The notes beneath the pieces are model-generated. The model was not told the origin of the DNA, ran no database searches, and saw only the letters and a list, made by a program, of their open reading frames with translations. DNA of 41,121 nucleotides from Spirochaetaceae bacterium (GTDB taxonomy: Bacteria > Spirochaetota > Spirochaetia > Treponematales > Treponemataceae). The DNA lies in contig JAGARN010000012.1 in assembly GCA_017622235.1 (NCBI GenBank), positions 1 through 41,121 on the forward strand, in the 5' to 3' direction. Below are positions 6,446 to 13,859 of the stretch, piece after piece (the stretch's first letter is position 1; each line of letters opens with the position of its first letter). The position numbers were made by a program, and so were the translations under genes.

Positions 6446-7099
6446 ATGAAAACAGCAAAACGTTTTGCCATGCTTGCAGGTCTAGCTTTGGCATTGATGG
6501 CAGTCCTCTCTTTTGCAGGATGCAATGGAAAAGGTGGAAGCGCAAAGGCGGCACCTGAGAGTGACTTTGAATTTAAACTTTCCGATGACGGAACTTTTAT
6601 TGCAATCACGAACTACAAGGGCGATGCAAAGAACCTGGTGATTCCTGAAACTATCCAGGGGGTGCCGGTTGCATCCATCGGCGGGTTTTATTACAACAAG
6701 AAGATAAAATCCGTAGTGATTCCTTCATCTGTCAAAGTTATCAGGGCTGAGGCTTTTTCTGAATGCGAGGCCCTTGAAAAGGTTACACTGCCAGAGGGGC
6801 TTCTTTTTATTGATGGTGGTGCATTCAGTGAAACAGCGCTTACATCCGTAACGGTTCCAAAAAGCCTGCTATTTATAGGGCGTGGTGCATTCGGAAGCGA
6901 TAATCTTTCCGAAATAAACATACCTGATGACGCTGCATTCATTGGAACAAACGAATATGCCGAGTTATCAGAGGCCTTCAGTGGCAACAAAATTGACTCC
7001 TCAGTTGAGCTTCAGAAAAAACTTAAAGGAATCAAACAGAACTACAGCTGGAGAGAAGATTTTTTAAAAGAACATGAAGAATTATGGAAATATCTGTAG
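6446..7099 (+). CDS. BspA-like leucine-rich-repeat lipoprotein
   Basis: This 217-residue lipoprotein starts at 6446, with AAGGAG 6 bp upstream. The N-terminal MKTAKRF is followed by a hydrophobic stretch and the lipobox FAGC, which predicts lipidation and surface or periplasmic display. The body consists of LRR_5/TpLRR repeats: VIPETIQGVPVASIGGFYY, VVIPSSVKVIRAEAFSECEALEKV, LPEGLLFIDGGAF, and VPKSLLFIGRGAF. BspA-like proteins of Treponema and Bacteroidetes bind host proteins or other bacteria. This one is short, with about four to five repeats, and its C-terminus is charged and non-repetitive. It is followed by a strong terminator. Confidence 0.9.
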   Translation: MKTAKRFAMLAGLALALMAVLSFAGCNGKGGSAKAAPESDFEFKLSDDGTFIAITNYKGDAKNLVIPETIQGVPVASIGGFYYNKKIKSVVIPSSVKVIRAEAFSECEALEKVTLPEGLLFIDGGAFSETALTSVTVPKSLLFIGRGAFGSDNLSEINIPDDAAFIGTNEYAELSEAFSGNKIDSSVELQKKLKGIKQNYSWREDFLKEHEELWKYL

Positions 7100-7146
7100 T
7101 AGAACAAGGACGACAGCAAAGTAGAATAACATTCTTCACATAAACG

Positions 7147-7203
7147 AGCGGCGAACAGCGTAGGACCAGTTTTGGAAAGACGCTATCGCCGCTTTTTGTT
7201 TTA
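7147..7203 (+). terminator. Rho-independent terminator of the LRR lipoprotein gene
   Basis: AGCGGCGA and AGCGT pair with ACGCT and TCGCCGCT across a loop of about 18 nt. The stem is followed by TTTTTGTTTT. Confidence 0.8.
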
Positions 7204-7608
7204 GAATCAATTTTTAGCAACATTCATGGTTAATACTGATTAATTCTCTATGGAATTAATCAGTGTTTCCTTAGAACGAAAACGGAAAAATTTCTGTAGC
7301 CCCCTGTTGCAAGGTGCGCAAAGCGGGAATAATTCTGTTTTAATTTGGGAATTTTCTTGCTTTTACGTGTTTTTTTTTGTTTTTGCGTGCAATTTATTTA
7401 AATTATACCACCCTTTTGAAAAAGAACTACCTGTTTACACTTTCCAGACCCCGTGCAACACGTGGGGGAAGGCGTTTTCTTCATCACAGAAATTACGTAG
7501 CAATCTCCAATACGTCTGGTCAAGGGACACTGCGTTCAAGCCCTTGACTCAGCCGTTTTTTGAGGTTCCATAAATTGTAACCTCAAAATCCGTGGCATTA
7601 CTTCATAT
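7204..7608. other. Non-coding stretch with inverted repeats
   Basis: No convincing gene is seen. It holds a 12-bp perfect inverted repeat ACTGATTAATTC/GAATTAATCAGT (7235-7264) and the first copy of a repeated double hairpin (7512-7588). Its right part, from 7462, is the start of the segment duplicated at 8275. Confidence 0.6.
7512..7588. repeat. Double-hairpin element, copy 1
   Basis: Stem 1 pairs ACGTCTGGTCAAGGG with CCCTTGACTCAGCCGT, followed on the plus strand by six T. Stem 2 pairs TTTTGAGGTT with AACCTCAAAA. The same architecture recurs at 8325 and, with compensatory changes, at 20382. In the plus direction stem 1 with its T-run would work as a terminator. Confidence 0.75.
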
Positions 7609-7887
7609 TTAACAATAATATTTTATTTCACCAAAATAATCTTTCCATTTTGCTACAACTTCAAAAGCACGAGCCTCTATTACACGCAGTAGTTTGTTTA
7701 AGACAATAGACGGAAGTTTTGAATTATTATTTGCTAAAGAACACTTACCATCTTTTGTAATCCATACTTTAGTAGCATGAGGAACAGGTTTTCCTTCTGA
7801 AATATGAACATGTATAGGTTCTACAGGATTATTTTCATTTGTCCAAAAATAAACCCAATAAGAACCAAGTTTAAATACTTGAGGCAT
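7609..7887 (-). CDS. DUF4160 domain protein
   Basis: This 92-residue protein has the family hallmark MPQVFKLGSYWVYFWTNE, then EPIHVHIS at residues 23-30, the HVH-type motif shared by DUF4160 proteins, and a C-terminal VVAKWKDYF. DUF4160 genes are usually found beside a second small gene and are often discussed as toxin-antitoxin-like, but the activity is not established. The start codon overlaps the end of the partner gene by 17 bp, with G-rich sequence just upstream, so translation is probably coupled. A decayed copy of this gene lies at 8428-8611. Confidence 0.85.
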   Translation of the reverse strand: MPQVFKLGSYWVYFWTNENNPVEPIHVHISEGKPVPHATKVWITKDGKCSLANNNSKLPSIVLNKLLRVIEARAFEVVAKWKDYFGEIKYYC

Positions 7888-8140
7888 TCAAAAGCCCCCC
7901 TGTTTGGGAAAATTCAAGGATCAAATGTGCTTCGGAATATACAACGTCTTTTAAATATTCCAATTCAGTTTCTGTATAGCCATAAATATCTTCCCATTTT
8001 TTTTCTGGTAAATAACATGTTGCATGCTTAAAACAGAGTTTATCATCAGGTGTTTCAATATATACTTTTACAATTCCATCTTTCATTTCTGAATGTACAA
8101 TTTCTGTTTCATCATTAAGTGTCATAAAAGGATACATCAT
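7871..8140 (-). CDS. Small partner protein of DUF4160 gene, copy 1
   Basis: This 89-residue acidic protein starts MMYPFMTLNDETEIVHSE and ends LILEFSQTGGLLNASS. It is encoded directly before and overlapping the DUF4160 gene. I recognise the pattern 'MxxxMTLNDxTxIVHSE...VKVY' from hypothetical proteins that accompany DUF4160, but it has no named function. AGAGG precedes the first of two adjacent ATGs. A diverged paralogue (8595-8873) sits in the same position of the second unit. A partner or antitoxin role is inferred from the arrangement only. Confidence 0.75.
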   Translation of the reverse strand: MMYPFMTLNDETEIVHSEMKDGIVKVYIETPDDKLCFKHATCYLPEKKWEDIYGYTETELEYLKDVVYSEAHLILEFSQTGGLLNASSI

Positions 8141-8324
8141 ATCAATACCTCTACGTATAATATATACTTAGTTTTACGTTTTTGCTAGATAATTTTTTTC
8201 TAAGATAGCAACCACACCAGGTGAAAAAAAACCATAAAAAAAGCCGTGACATACAACCGTGCCTGCCTGCAATAGTGGGGGAAGACGTTTTCTTCATCAC
8301 AGGAATTGCGTAGCAATCTCCAAT

Positions 8325-8401
8325 ACGTCTGGTCAAGGGACACTGCGTTCAAGCCCTTGACTCAGCCGTTTTTTGAGGTTCCATAAATTGTAACCTCAAA
8401 A
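8325..8401. repeat. Double-hairpin element, copy 2
   Basis: Identical to copy 1 at 7512-7588 over both stems and loops, as part of the duplication. Confidence 0.75.
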
Positions 8402-8427
8402 TCCGTGGCATTACTTCATATTTAACA

Positions 8428-8611
8428 ACAATAGACGGAAGTTTTGAATTATTATTTGCTAAAGAACACTTACCTCTTTTGTAATCCATACTTTAGTAGC
8501 ATGAGGAACTGGCTTTCCCTCTGAAATATGAACATGTATAGGTTCTACAGAATTATTTTCATTTGTCCAAAAATAAACCCAATAAGAGCCTATTTTAAAA
8601 ACTTGAGGCAT
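8428..8611 (-). pseudogene. Decayed DUF4160 gene (frameshift plus internal deletion)
   Basis: From the ATG at 8611 the frame reads MPQVFKIGSYWVYFW, then EPIHVHIS, nearly identical to the intact copy, up to VWITKE. There one base is missing relative to copy 1 (GATGGT became GAGGT), and the frame ends within five codons. Further on, about 97 bp encoding the C-terminal third is deleted, with the flanks joined near a short TTGT match. The product would lack the KWKDYF end. Its partner gene upstream remains intact. Confidence 0.85.
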
Positions 8612-8873
8612 TATCAAATCCCCCACATCTAGCCAACTGAATAATAATATGAGCTGTACTTTCCAAAAATTCTTGTAAATATTTTAGCTGTTCTTCAGAA
8701 AAACCTTCTCTTTTTGTCCAAGTATATGAAGGAAGCCAACATTCAGCACAATCAAATCCATTTTCAACGGGCTGTTCAAAATATACTTTTACATTTTCTT
8801 GATTATCTTTGTAGATAATTTCAGAATGCACAATTCCTGTTCCGTCATTTAATGTCATATAATTATACATCAT
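8595..8873 (-). CDS. Small partner protein of DUF4160 gene, copy 2
   Basis: This 92-residue protein starts MMYNYMTLNDGTGIVHSEI and ends IIQLARCGGFDNASSF, paralogous to the protein at 7871-8140 but clearly diverged. It overlaps the start of the DUF4160 pseudogene by 17 bp, as in the intact pair. GGAGG lies 6-7 bp before the ATG. Retention of this gene after loss of its DUF4160 partner is what would be expected if it were a protective component, but that is speculative. Confidence 0.75.
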   Translation of the reverse strand: MMYNYMTLNDGTGIVHSEIIYKDNQENVKVYFEQPVENGFDCAECWLPSYTWTKREGFSEEQLKYLQEFLESTAHIIIQLARCGGFDNASSF

Positions 8874-8922
8874 ATAGTTTCCTCCAAAAATAAATATACA
8901 TCACTTTTAGATTTTTTACTAC

Positions 8923-8956
8923 AAAAAAAGCCACTCCAAAAACTTGAAGTGGCTTT
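8923..8956 (-). terminator. Terminator of the GGGtGRT operon
   Basis: AAAGCCACT (8927-8935) pairs with AGTGGCTTT (8948-8956). A run of seven T follows on the minus strand. Confidence 0.8.
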
Positions 8957-8987
8957 CCATATATAAGTTAAGTCTACAAAACCAAAC

Positions 8988-9998
8988 TTATTTACTTAAA
9001 GCAGTTGCAACGTCAACGGCTACAGCTACAGTTGCACCAACCATTGGGTTGTTACCAATTCCCAAGAATCCCATCATTTCAACGTGGGCTGGAACTGATG
9101 ATGAACCAGCGAACTGTGCGTCCGAGTGCATACGTCCCATTGTATCTGTCATACCGTAAGAAGCTGGACCTGCAGCCATGTTATCTGGGTGAAGTGTACG
9201 ACCTGTACCACCACCGGAAGCCACGGAGAAATATTTTTTACCTTTTTCAACACATTCTTTTTTGTATGTACCAGCAACTGGGTGTTGAAAGCGTGTTGGG
9301 TTTGTTGAATTTCCTGTGATGGAAACGTCAACGCCTTCGTGCCACATGATTGCAACGCCTTCACGAACATCGTCGGCACCGTAGCATTTTACCTTGGCAC
9401 GGTCTCCGTTTGAATATGGAATTTCCTTCACAACCTTAAGTTCGCCTGTGTAGTAGTCAAACTTGGTCTGCACATATGTGAACCCGTTTATGCGGCTGAT
9501 AATCTGTGCTGCGTCTTTTCCAAGACCGTTTAGGATGCAGCGTAGTGGTTCTTTTCTAACCTTGTCTGCTTTTGCGGCAATCTTGATTGCTCCTTCTGCT
9601 GCGGCGAAAGACTCGTGTCCTGCTAGGAAAGCAAAACATTTTGTCTCTTCACGAAGAAGACGAGCAGCCAAGTTTCCGTGACCCAGACCTACTTTGCGGT
9701 CTTCTGCAACAGAACCAGGAATACAGAAAGCCTGGAGTCCAATTCCAATGGCTTCCGCCGCATCGGCTGCGTTCTTGCAACCTTTTTTTATTGCGATTGC
9801 AGCTCCCACAACATAAGCCCACTTTGCGTTTTCAAAACAAATAGGCTGTGTTTCCTCAACTGTTTTGTAAGGATTTATTCCAGCTTTGTCGCAAATTTCC
9901 TTGGCTTCTTCTATGGAAGAAATACCGTTTTCTTTCAATGCCTTTTTGATTTTATCAATACGGCGTTCGTAGCTTTCAAATGTTATTTTCTCTGCCAT
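8988..9998 (-). CDS. GGGtGRT family protein
   Basis: This 336-residue protein carries the name-giving motif GGGTGRTLHPDNMAAGPASYGMTD from residue 262 (family PF14057). It also has an N-terminal helical part and AIAIKKGCKNAADAAEAIGIGLQAFCIPGS near residue 70. The family is widespread in anaerobes and has no assigned biochemical role. It is nearly always encoded beside a NifU-like protein, as here, 15 bp downstream. GGGAGG precedes the ATG. The end TVAVAVDVATALSK is small-residue rich. There are no membrane segments, so it is cytoplasmic. A role with iron-sulfur clusters is inferred from the partner only. Confidence 0.92.
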   Translation of the reverse strand: MAEKITFESYERRIDKIKKALKENGISSIEEAKEICDKAGINPYKTVEETQPICFENAKWAYVVGAAIAIKKGCKNAADAAEAIGIGLQAFCIPGSVAEDRKVGLGHGNLAARLLREETKCFAFLAGHESFAAAEGAIKIAAKADKVRKEPLRCILNGLGKDAAQIISRINGFTYVQTKFDYYTGELKVVKEIPYSNGDRAKVKCYGADDVREGVAIMWHEGVDVSITGNSTNPTRFQHPVAGTYKKECVEKGKKYFSVASGGGTGRTLHPDNMAAGPASYGMTDTMGRMHSDAQFAGSSSVPAHVEMMGFLGIGNNPMVGATVAVAVDVATALSK

Positions 9999-10013
9999 TT
10001 TGTTCCTCCCGCC

Positions 10014-10715
10014 TTATTCGTGCCTTGGGTCAATCAACTTGACCGCGCCCTGTTCTTCTGTCGTGCGTCCGTATGAACCACGAGCCTTTTCCATGGCGGT
10101 GGCAGGGTCGTCACCTTTTTTGATAAAGTCCATCATCTTTCCAAAATGAATGAACTTGTAACCGATAATGGCATCGTCCTTGTCAACTGCGACTTTTTCA
10201 ACATAACCTTCCGCCATTTCCAAGTAGCGTGGGCCTTTTTTCTTTGTGGCAAACATCGTTCCAACCTGGGAGCGAAGTCCTTTTCCCAAATCCTCAAGAG
10301 AAGCTCCAACTACAAGTCCGCCTTCGCTGAACGCAGACTGTGTGCGTCCGTAGACAATCTGAAGGAACAACTCACGCATAGCCGTGTTGATGGCATCGCA
10401 AACCAAATCCGTGTTCAATGCTTCAAGAAGCGTCTTGCCCACGAGGATTTCTGATGCCATGGCTGCTGAATGCGTCATGCCGGAACAACCAATTGTTTCT
10501 ACAAGGGCTTCTTCAATGATTCCTTCTTTGACGTTCAAAGTCAATTTGCAGGCACCCTGCTGAGGGGCACACCAACCAATACCGTGCGTAAAACCGGAAA
10601 TGTCTTTGATTTCCTTTGCCTGAACCCATTTTCCTTCCTCTGGAATGGGAGCAGGTCCATGATAAGCGGCCTTAGCCAGCGGACACATATGTTCCACTTC
10701 TGCCGAATAAACCAT
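10014..10715 (-). CDS. NifU-like iron-sulfur scaffold-type protein, partner of GGGtGRT
   Basis: This 233-residue protein is usually annotated as an iron-sulfur cluster assembly scaffold. GWCAPQQGACKLTLNVKEGIIEEALVETIGCSGMTHSAAMASEIL (about residues 46-90) follows the NifU_N/IscU layout, with Cys residues in the GxC and GCSG positions. The C-terminal half is specific to this subfamily and ends YGRTTEEQGAVKLIDPRHE. Classical IscU has about 130 residues, so this is an extended variant. TAGGAG precedes the ATG. It is the first gene of a two-gene operon with its own promoter. Confidence 0.85.
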   Translation of the reverse strand: MVYSAEVEHMCPLAKAAYHGPAPIPEEGKWVQAKEIKDISGFTHGIGWCAPQQGACKLTLNVKEGIIEEALVETIGCSGMTHSAAMASEILVGKTLLEALNTDLVCDAINTAMRELFLQIVYGRTQSAFSEGGLVVGASLEDLGKGLRSQVGTMFATKKKGPRYLEMAEGYVEKVAVDKDDAIIGYKFIHFGKMMDFIKKGDDPATAMEKARGSYGRTTEEQGAVKLIDPRHE

Positions 10716-10742
10716 AGTCTTCTCCTAAAAACAAGGGATATG

Positions 10743-10759
10743 ACCCGTCATTGACGGGT
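10743..10759. promoter_or_regulatory. Operator-like palindrome at the GGGtGRT operon promoter
   Basis: ACCCGTCA-T-TGACGGGT is a perfect inverted repeat. It begins about 8 bp downstream of the -10 box, at the expected transcription start. It could bind a repressor or form a short hairpin at the mRNA 5' end. Confidence 0.55.
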
Positions 10760-10766
10760 TTCGCTA

Positions 10767-10772
10767 ATTATA
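10767..10772 (-). promoter_or_regulatory. -10 box of the GGGtGRT operon promoter
   Basis: A perfect TATAAT on the minus strand, about 50 bp before the NifU-like start. The -35 position reads TAGAAA and is weak. Confidence 0.5.
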
Positions 10773-10811
10773 CACCAATCAGAATAAAGTTTCTAGCCGT
10801 ACAAAGAGGTT

Positions 10812-11714
10812 TTATTCTTCCAATATTATTTTTATTCGTTCTTCTACAACTTCTTCTGGCGGAACAAGAGAAAAATCCCTGACATAGCAATCAAAAACAG
10901 GAGCGTTCTTGAAATATGTCATACCTCCAATTTGCAAGTAAAGGTAAATATCATCTCCAAGAGTGTATTCATTTTCAAGATAGGAATAAAAACCATTTTG
11001 CCACCTTAAAGCGAGTGGCATATCCTGATATTTAATGATTTGAGAAGCAGTTCCATCTTCCAAAAGAGTAGGCATTTCGGTAAGTTGCGTTTTCAACAAA
11101 ATCGGCCAATAAAATCGAATTAGGCTCATAGGAGATTCTTTAGCATGGGCATACATATCCTTGAAGTTCTCCTCATTCGGCGGAAAATAATCAAGCCATT
11201 TCATCTCGCTAGAAATAAACATACCAGGGAAATAATACCAATAGCCTTGATAAAACTCAGGAATAACATCCGAAACAGAAACCAAATAAGCATCCAATGT
11301 TTTAGAACGACAAAACACCCCTATTAGCTCTTCTGTAGCAACTCCAATGGAATCTTTTTGTTTAACTTCACCTGTTTTTTGAGATAAAACATCACCATAA
11401 ACAAGCTGATAATCAGACACGCAAACTTTGCCTTTATAAAAATATTCGCTAGAAGTTTCTACTACAACAACATCCGAAAAAAAAGAAGGCAAAGGGTCAT
11501 ACTGCTCAATAATAATTCCATCTACATCAGAAAAAATTTCTTGCCCTACTTGAACTTCTGCCCCAGCAGCAGGAGGCACAAACTCCTCTCCTTCCGTATT
11601 TGAAACTGCAACATTTGTTTCTTTAGAAGAATTTGTCGCCTCTTTTGTAGACAAACAAGAACCTAAAAATAAAACCATCAAACATAAGCCAAACAAAAAC
11701 AATCTTTTTTTCAT
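10812..11714 (-). CDS. Hypothetical lipoprotein
   Basis: The protein has 300 residues from the ATG at 11714, chosen because GGAGGAG lies just before it; the upstream in-frame ATGs lie at or before the promoter. MKKRLFLFGLCLMVLFLGSC is a clear lipoprotein signal with the lipobox LGSC, followed by a Ser/Thr/Glu-rich linker. The rest (DIYLYLQIGGMTYFKNAPVFDCYVRDF and similar) matches no family I recognise. Its C-terminal LVPPEEVVEERIKIILEE is acidic. It is expected on the periplasmic or outer surface. It is alone with its own promoter, and divergent from the next gene. Confidence 0.8.
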   Translation of the reverse strand: MKKRLFLFGLCLMVLFLGSCLSTKEATNSSKETNVAVSNTEGEEFVPPAAGAEVQVGQEIFSDVDGIIIEQYDPLPSFFSDVVVVETSSEYFYKGKVCVSDYQLVYGDVLSQKTGEVKQKDSIGVATEELIGVFCRSKTLDAYLVSVSDVIPEFYQGYWYYFPGMFISSEMKWLDYFPPNEENFKDMYAHAKESPMSLIRFYWPILLKTQLTEMPTLLEDGTASQIIKYQDMPLALRWQNGFYSYLENEYTLGDDIYLYLQIGGMTYFKNAPVFDCYVRDFSLVPPEEVVEERIKIILEE

Positions 11715-11742
11715 TTTCTCCTCCAAGTTTAAAATTTCGTAC

Positions 11743-11771
11743 ATTATATACCATATTTTGTCTGCAATCAA
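11743..11771 (-). promoter_or_regulatory. Promoter of the 10812-11714 lipoprotein gene
   Basis: TTGATT (11766-11771), a 17-bp spacer and a perfect TATAAT (11743-11748). The leader is about 22 nt and contains GGAGGAG. Confidence 0.65.
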
Positions 11772-11840
11772 CAACAAAAAGGACTAAACTTAAATTAGGC
11801 GGCAATAAAACCGCTGATACTAATTTAACGAGGTTAAAAT

Positions 11841-12041
11841 ATGTCTTTTAGACTAAACAAGGACAAAGAAACCGTGAGAAACATTCAACGGAGCCTAAAG
11901 AATAACGGGGGATACTGCCCTTGCAGAACGGAACAGATTCCAGAAAACAAATGCATTTGCAAAGAGTTCAAAGAACAACTCAAAGATCCAAACTTTGAAG
12001 GTTACTGCCACTGTAAATTATATTATAAGCCAAAAGCCTAA
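11841..12041 (+). CDS. Mini ferredoxin:thioredoxin reductase-like protein
   Basis: This 66-residue protein has three Cys-x-Cys pairs: CPC at residues 26-28, CIC at 38-40 and CHC at 56-58. The CPC...CHC pattern with 'GGYCPC' and 'GYCHCKLYY' is that of the catalytic subunit of ferredoxin:thioredoxin reductase, a [4Fe-4S] enzyme that passes electrons to a disulfide. The protein is shorter than the plant and cyanobacterial enzyme (about 100-115 residues), and its spacings between the pairs differ. GAGG precedes the ATG. No thioredoxin gene is adjacent, so the partner is unknown. Confidence 0.8.
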   Translation: MSFRLNKDKETVRNIQRSLKNNGGYCPCRTEQIPENKCICKEFKEQLKDPNFEGYCHCKLYYKPKA

Positions 12042-12074
12042 TCTTTTATAAAGTACGTTACGGCAAAAATCAAC

Positions 12075-12860
12075 TTAAAGTGTCGCCATTACTCCGTTAC
12101 CAAACAATGCGAAGTCGCCACGACAAGGGTCTTGTGGCCACACTTGCCGTAACTTTTCGGTAAGAAGTTTTGCCGTTTTGGCATTTGCAACAGCCTTTGG
12201 GGGCAAAAGCCCAAGTTTTATTGCTTCCTGTACAACATGAGTATCTAGTGGAACAATCAAGTTTGCAGGACTATACCAACTCCAAAGACCTATATCCACC
12301 GGCGAATTCTGCCTTACCATCCAACGTAAAAACATATGTATTCTTTTGTTAGCAGAAGCCATACCCTGAGGAACGATTCGGCATCCATTAAAACAACTGC
12401 TCAAAGATTCTGCTAGATGTGGCTCTGGTTTACCACAAGAAATGTTTTTTTCGCAAAAATTTTGGTGTCTGCTTTTTACATAACTGCCAAGATTAGTTTC
12501 TTGGTTTAGAATTTCGCCAAGTTTATCAAACAAATCTAACAGTTGACGATAAGAATAAAAGCGATAAAACTTTGCGTCCATAGCTACATTTGGAGGAATA
12601 AAATCTTTATTGTAAGCTCCAGTTCGTAGCCATGTTGCAGGTCCACCGCAAGAATCCGCAAGAGCCATTATATAATCTGTTTTAGTCAAAAATTGTTGCC
12701 GCTGACCAAATGCTAACATAGCAGCAATAAAAGCAGCACACTCAATATCTGCTGTTTCAGAGTAGCGGCAAAGAACACAACTTGGATCACCTTCTGTAAA
12801 ACGAGGTGTTTCGTACCTATCTGCTAAAACACGCAAATGACTTATAAGTTCTTTTTTCAT
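12075..12860 (-). CDS. TIGR02757 (DUF2400) family protein
   Basis: This 261-residue protein is of the TIGR02757 type, recognised by AAFIAAMLAFGQRQQFLTKTDYIMALAD (about residues 40-67), MFLRWMVRQNSPVDIGLWSW and PANLIVPLDTHVVQEAIKLGLL. These features resemble a helix-hairpin-helix DNA-glycosylase-like fold, but no activity has been assigned to the family. It is common in spirochetes and Bacteroidetes. The ATG overlaps the stop of the preceding DUF1295 gene by 4 bp, indicating an operon. Confidence 0.85.
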   Translation of the reverse strand: MKKELISHLRVLADRYETPRFTEGDPSCVLCRYSETADIECAAFIAAMLAFGQRQQFLTKTDYIMALADSCGGPATWLRTGAYNKDFIPPNVAMDAKFYRFYSYRQLLDLFDKLGEILNQETNLGSYVKSRHQNFCEKNISCGKPEPHLAESLSSCFNGCRIVPQGMASANKRIHMFLRWMVRQNSPVDIGLWSWYSPANLIVPLDTHVVQEAIKLGLLPPKAVANAKTAKLLTEKLRQVWPQDPCRGDFALFGNGVMATL

Positions 12861-13786
12861 TTGAACCTACGTAATGGAAGCAACATTCTTGTTCGTTCTT
12901 TGTATTCCTCGAAACCTTCTTTTTGGGATTGCCTCTTGTCTGCCATTGGAATACTGATAAATAGGAATAAACAGGTATTTAAAACTGCACCTAAAATCGA
13001 AAACCAATATTCTGGCATTGCACAAACAACAGAAAGAGCAATTCCCCACCACATTAAAATTTCAGCAAGATAATTCGGGTGACGAGAATATTTCCAAAGT
13101 CCTCTCTGCATAAATTGATAATCAGGATTTTCTGGATTTTGAGACTTTTCTTTCCTGAATTTATGCATTTGATAATCAGCTATACCTTGCAAAAACACCG
13201 CACCGATTGAAACCAATCCAAAAAGGAAACTAAAGACATTCATCTGTCTATTGCTATTAACAGCTGCAAATAATGCTGGTAAAGTACAAGTGTATACAAT
13301 CAATGTAGGAACAAGATGAATTCCAAAAAAATTGACAAACGGATAAAATTTACCCGTTTTATTTTTAAGCATTGTGTAACGCCAATCCTGAGTGTTTAAA
13401 TCCTTGAATGTGTATGCCCAATTTATGGTTAAACGAAATCCCCAAAAGCAAATTATGCAAAATAAATAAATCGTTAAATTGGAAGGTGGCGGAAAAAACT
13501 TTGCTTCTGGTCTAAAAATATAACAAGCTAAAAGGATAATTGGCTGAACGCTCCAATACGGGTCGTAGATTGAAGCATTTTTTGAAAGGCAACTAAATAA
13601 AAAAATAAGAACTGTTGCAAAAATATCTGCAATTAAAAAATTAATATACCAAGGGAAAGACCCATTATAAACAACAAATTTATAAATTATAAGACCAAAC
13701 CATGTTGCTAGAACATAGTCTATTGCAATTAAAACTATCCCTATAAATTTTGGGAAATAATCTGTTTCTTTTATATCACGTTTCAT
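12857..13786 (-). CDS. DUF1295 (steroid 5-alpha-reductase-like) membrane protein
   Basis: This 309-residue polytopic membrane protein has about seven to eight helices. The C-terminal RGLWKYSRHPNYLAEILMWWGIAL is the signature shared by DUF1295, steroid 5-alpha-reductase and isoprenylcysteine methyltransferase-like enzymes, where it binds NADPH or S-adenosylmethionine. A lipid or isoprenoid substrate is likely but not determined. It is translationally coupled to the TIGR02757 gene. No Shine-Dalgarno is visible; a weak promoter (TTCACT, 17 bp, TACACT) ends 7 nt before the ATG, so this may be another leaderless gene. Confidence 0.85.
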   Translation of the reverse strand: MKRDIKETDYFPKFIGIVLIAIDYVLATWFGLIIYKFVVYNGSFPWYINFLIADIFATVLIFLFSCLSKNASIYDPYWSVQPIILLACYIFRPEAKFFPPPSNLTIYLFCIICFWGFRLTINWAYTFKDLNTQDWRYTMLKNKTGKFYPFVNFFGIHLVPTLIVYTCTLPALFAAVNSNRQMNVFSFLFGLVSIGAVFLQGIADYQMHKFRKEKSQNPENPDYQFMQRGLWKYSRHPNYLAEILMWWGIALSVVCAMPEYWFSILGAVLNTCLFLFISIPMADKRQSQKEGFEEYKERTRMLLPLRRFK

Positions 13787-13859
13787 ACGGCTCAGTGTAT
13801 CATGTTTTTTATAAAAAGTGAAATTTGCAATAACACAGTAGAATTTATATCAAAAAAGC

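Larger units (their letters stand above)
7462..7887. repeat. Segmental duplication, copy 1 (DUF4160 gene plus downstream structured element)
   Basis: Nearly identical to 8275-8611, except that copy 2 lacks about 97 bp inside the gene and one further base. Similarity starts at GTGGGGGAAG and ends a few bases beyond the DUF4160 start codon. Confidence 0.85.
8275..8611. repeat. Segmental duplication, copy 2
   Basis: The second, shortened copy of 7462-7887. The non-coding part is almost unchanged, while the gene has lost about 97 bp and one additional base. Confidence 0.85.

Noticed and set aside
7235..7264. The 12-bp inverted repeat as a terminator.
   Set aside because: No T-run follows on either strand, and a strong terminator for the upstream gene already ends at 7203.
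7512..8401. The repeated hairpins as integron attC sites of a gene-cassette array (T. denticola has a chromosomal integron).
   Set aside because: The stems have bulges like attC, but the required GTTRRRY/RYYYAAC ends are missing, and copy 3 sits between core genes with no cassette structure.
9678..10076. A 132-residue plus-strand frame over the GGGtGRT operon.
   Set aside because: It is antisense to two conserved genes, starts without a ribosome-binding site, and has a Phe/Cys-rich composition typical of a shadow frame.
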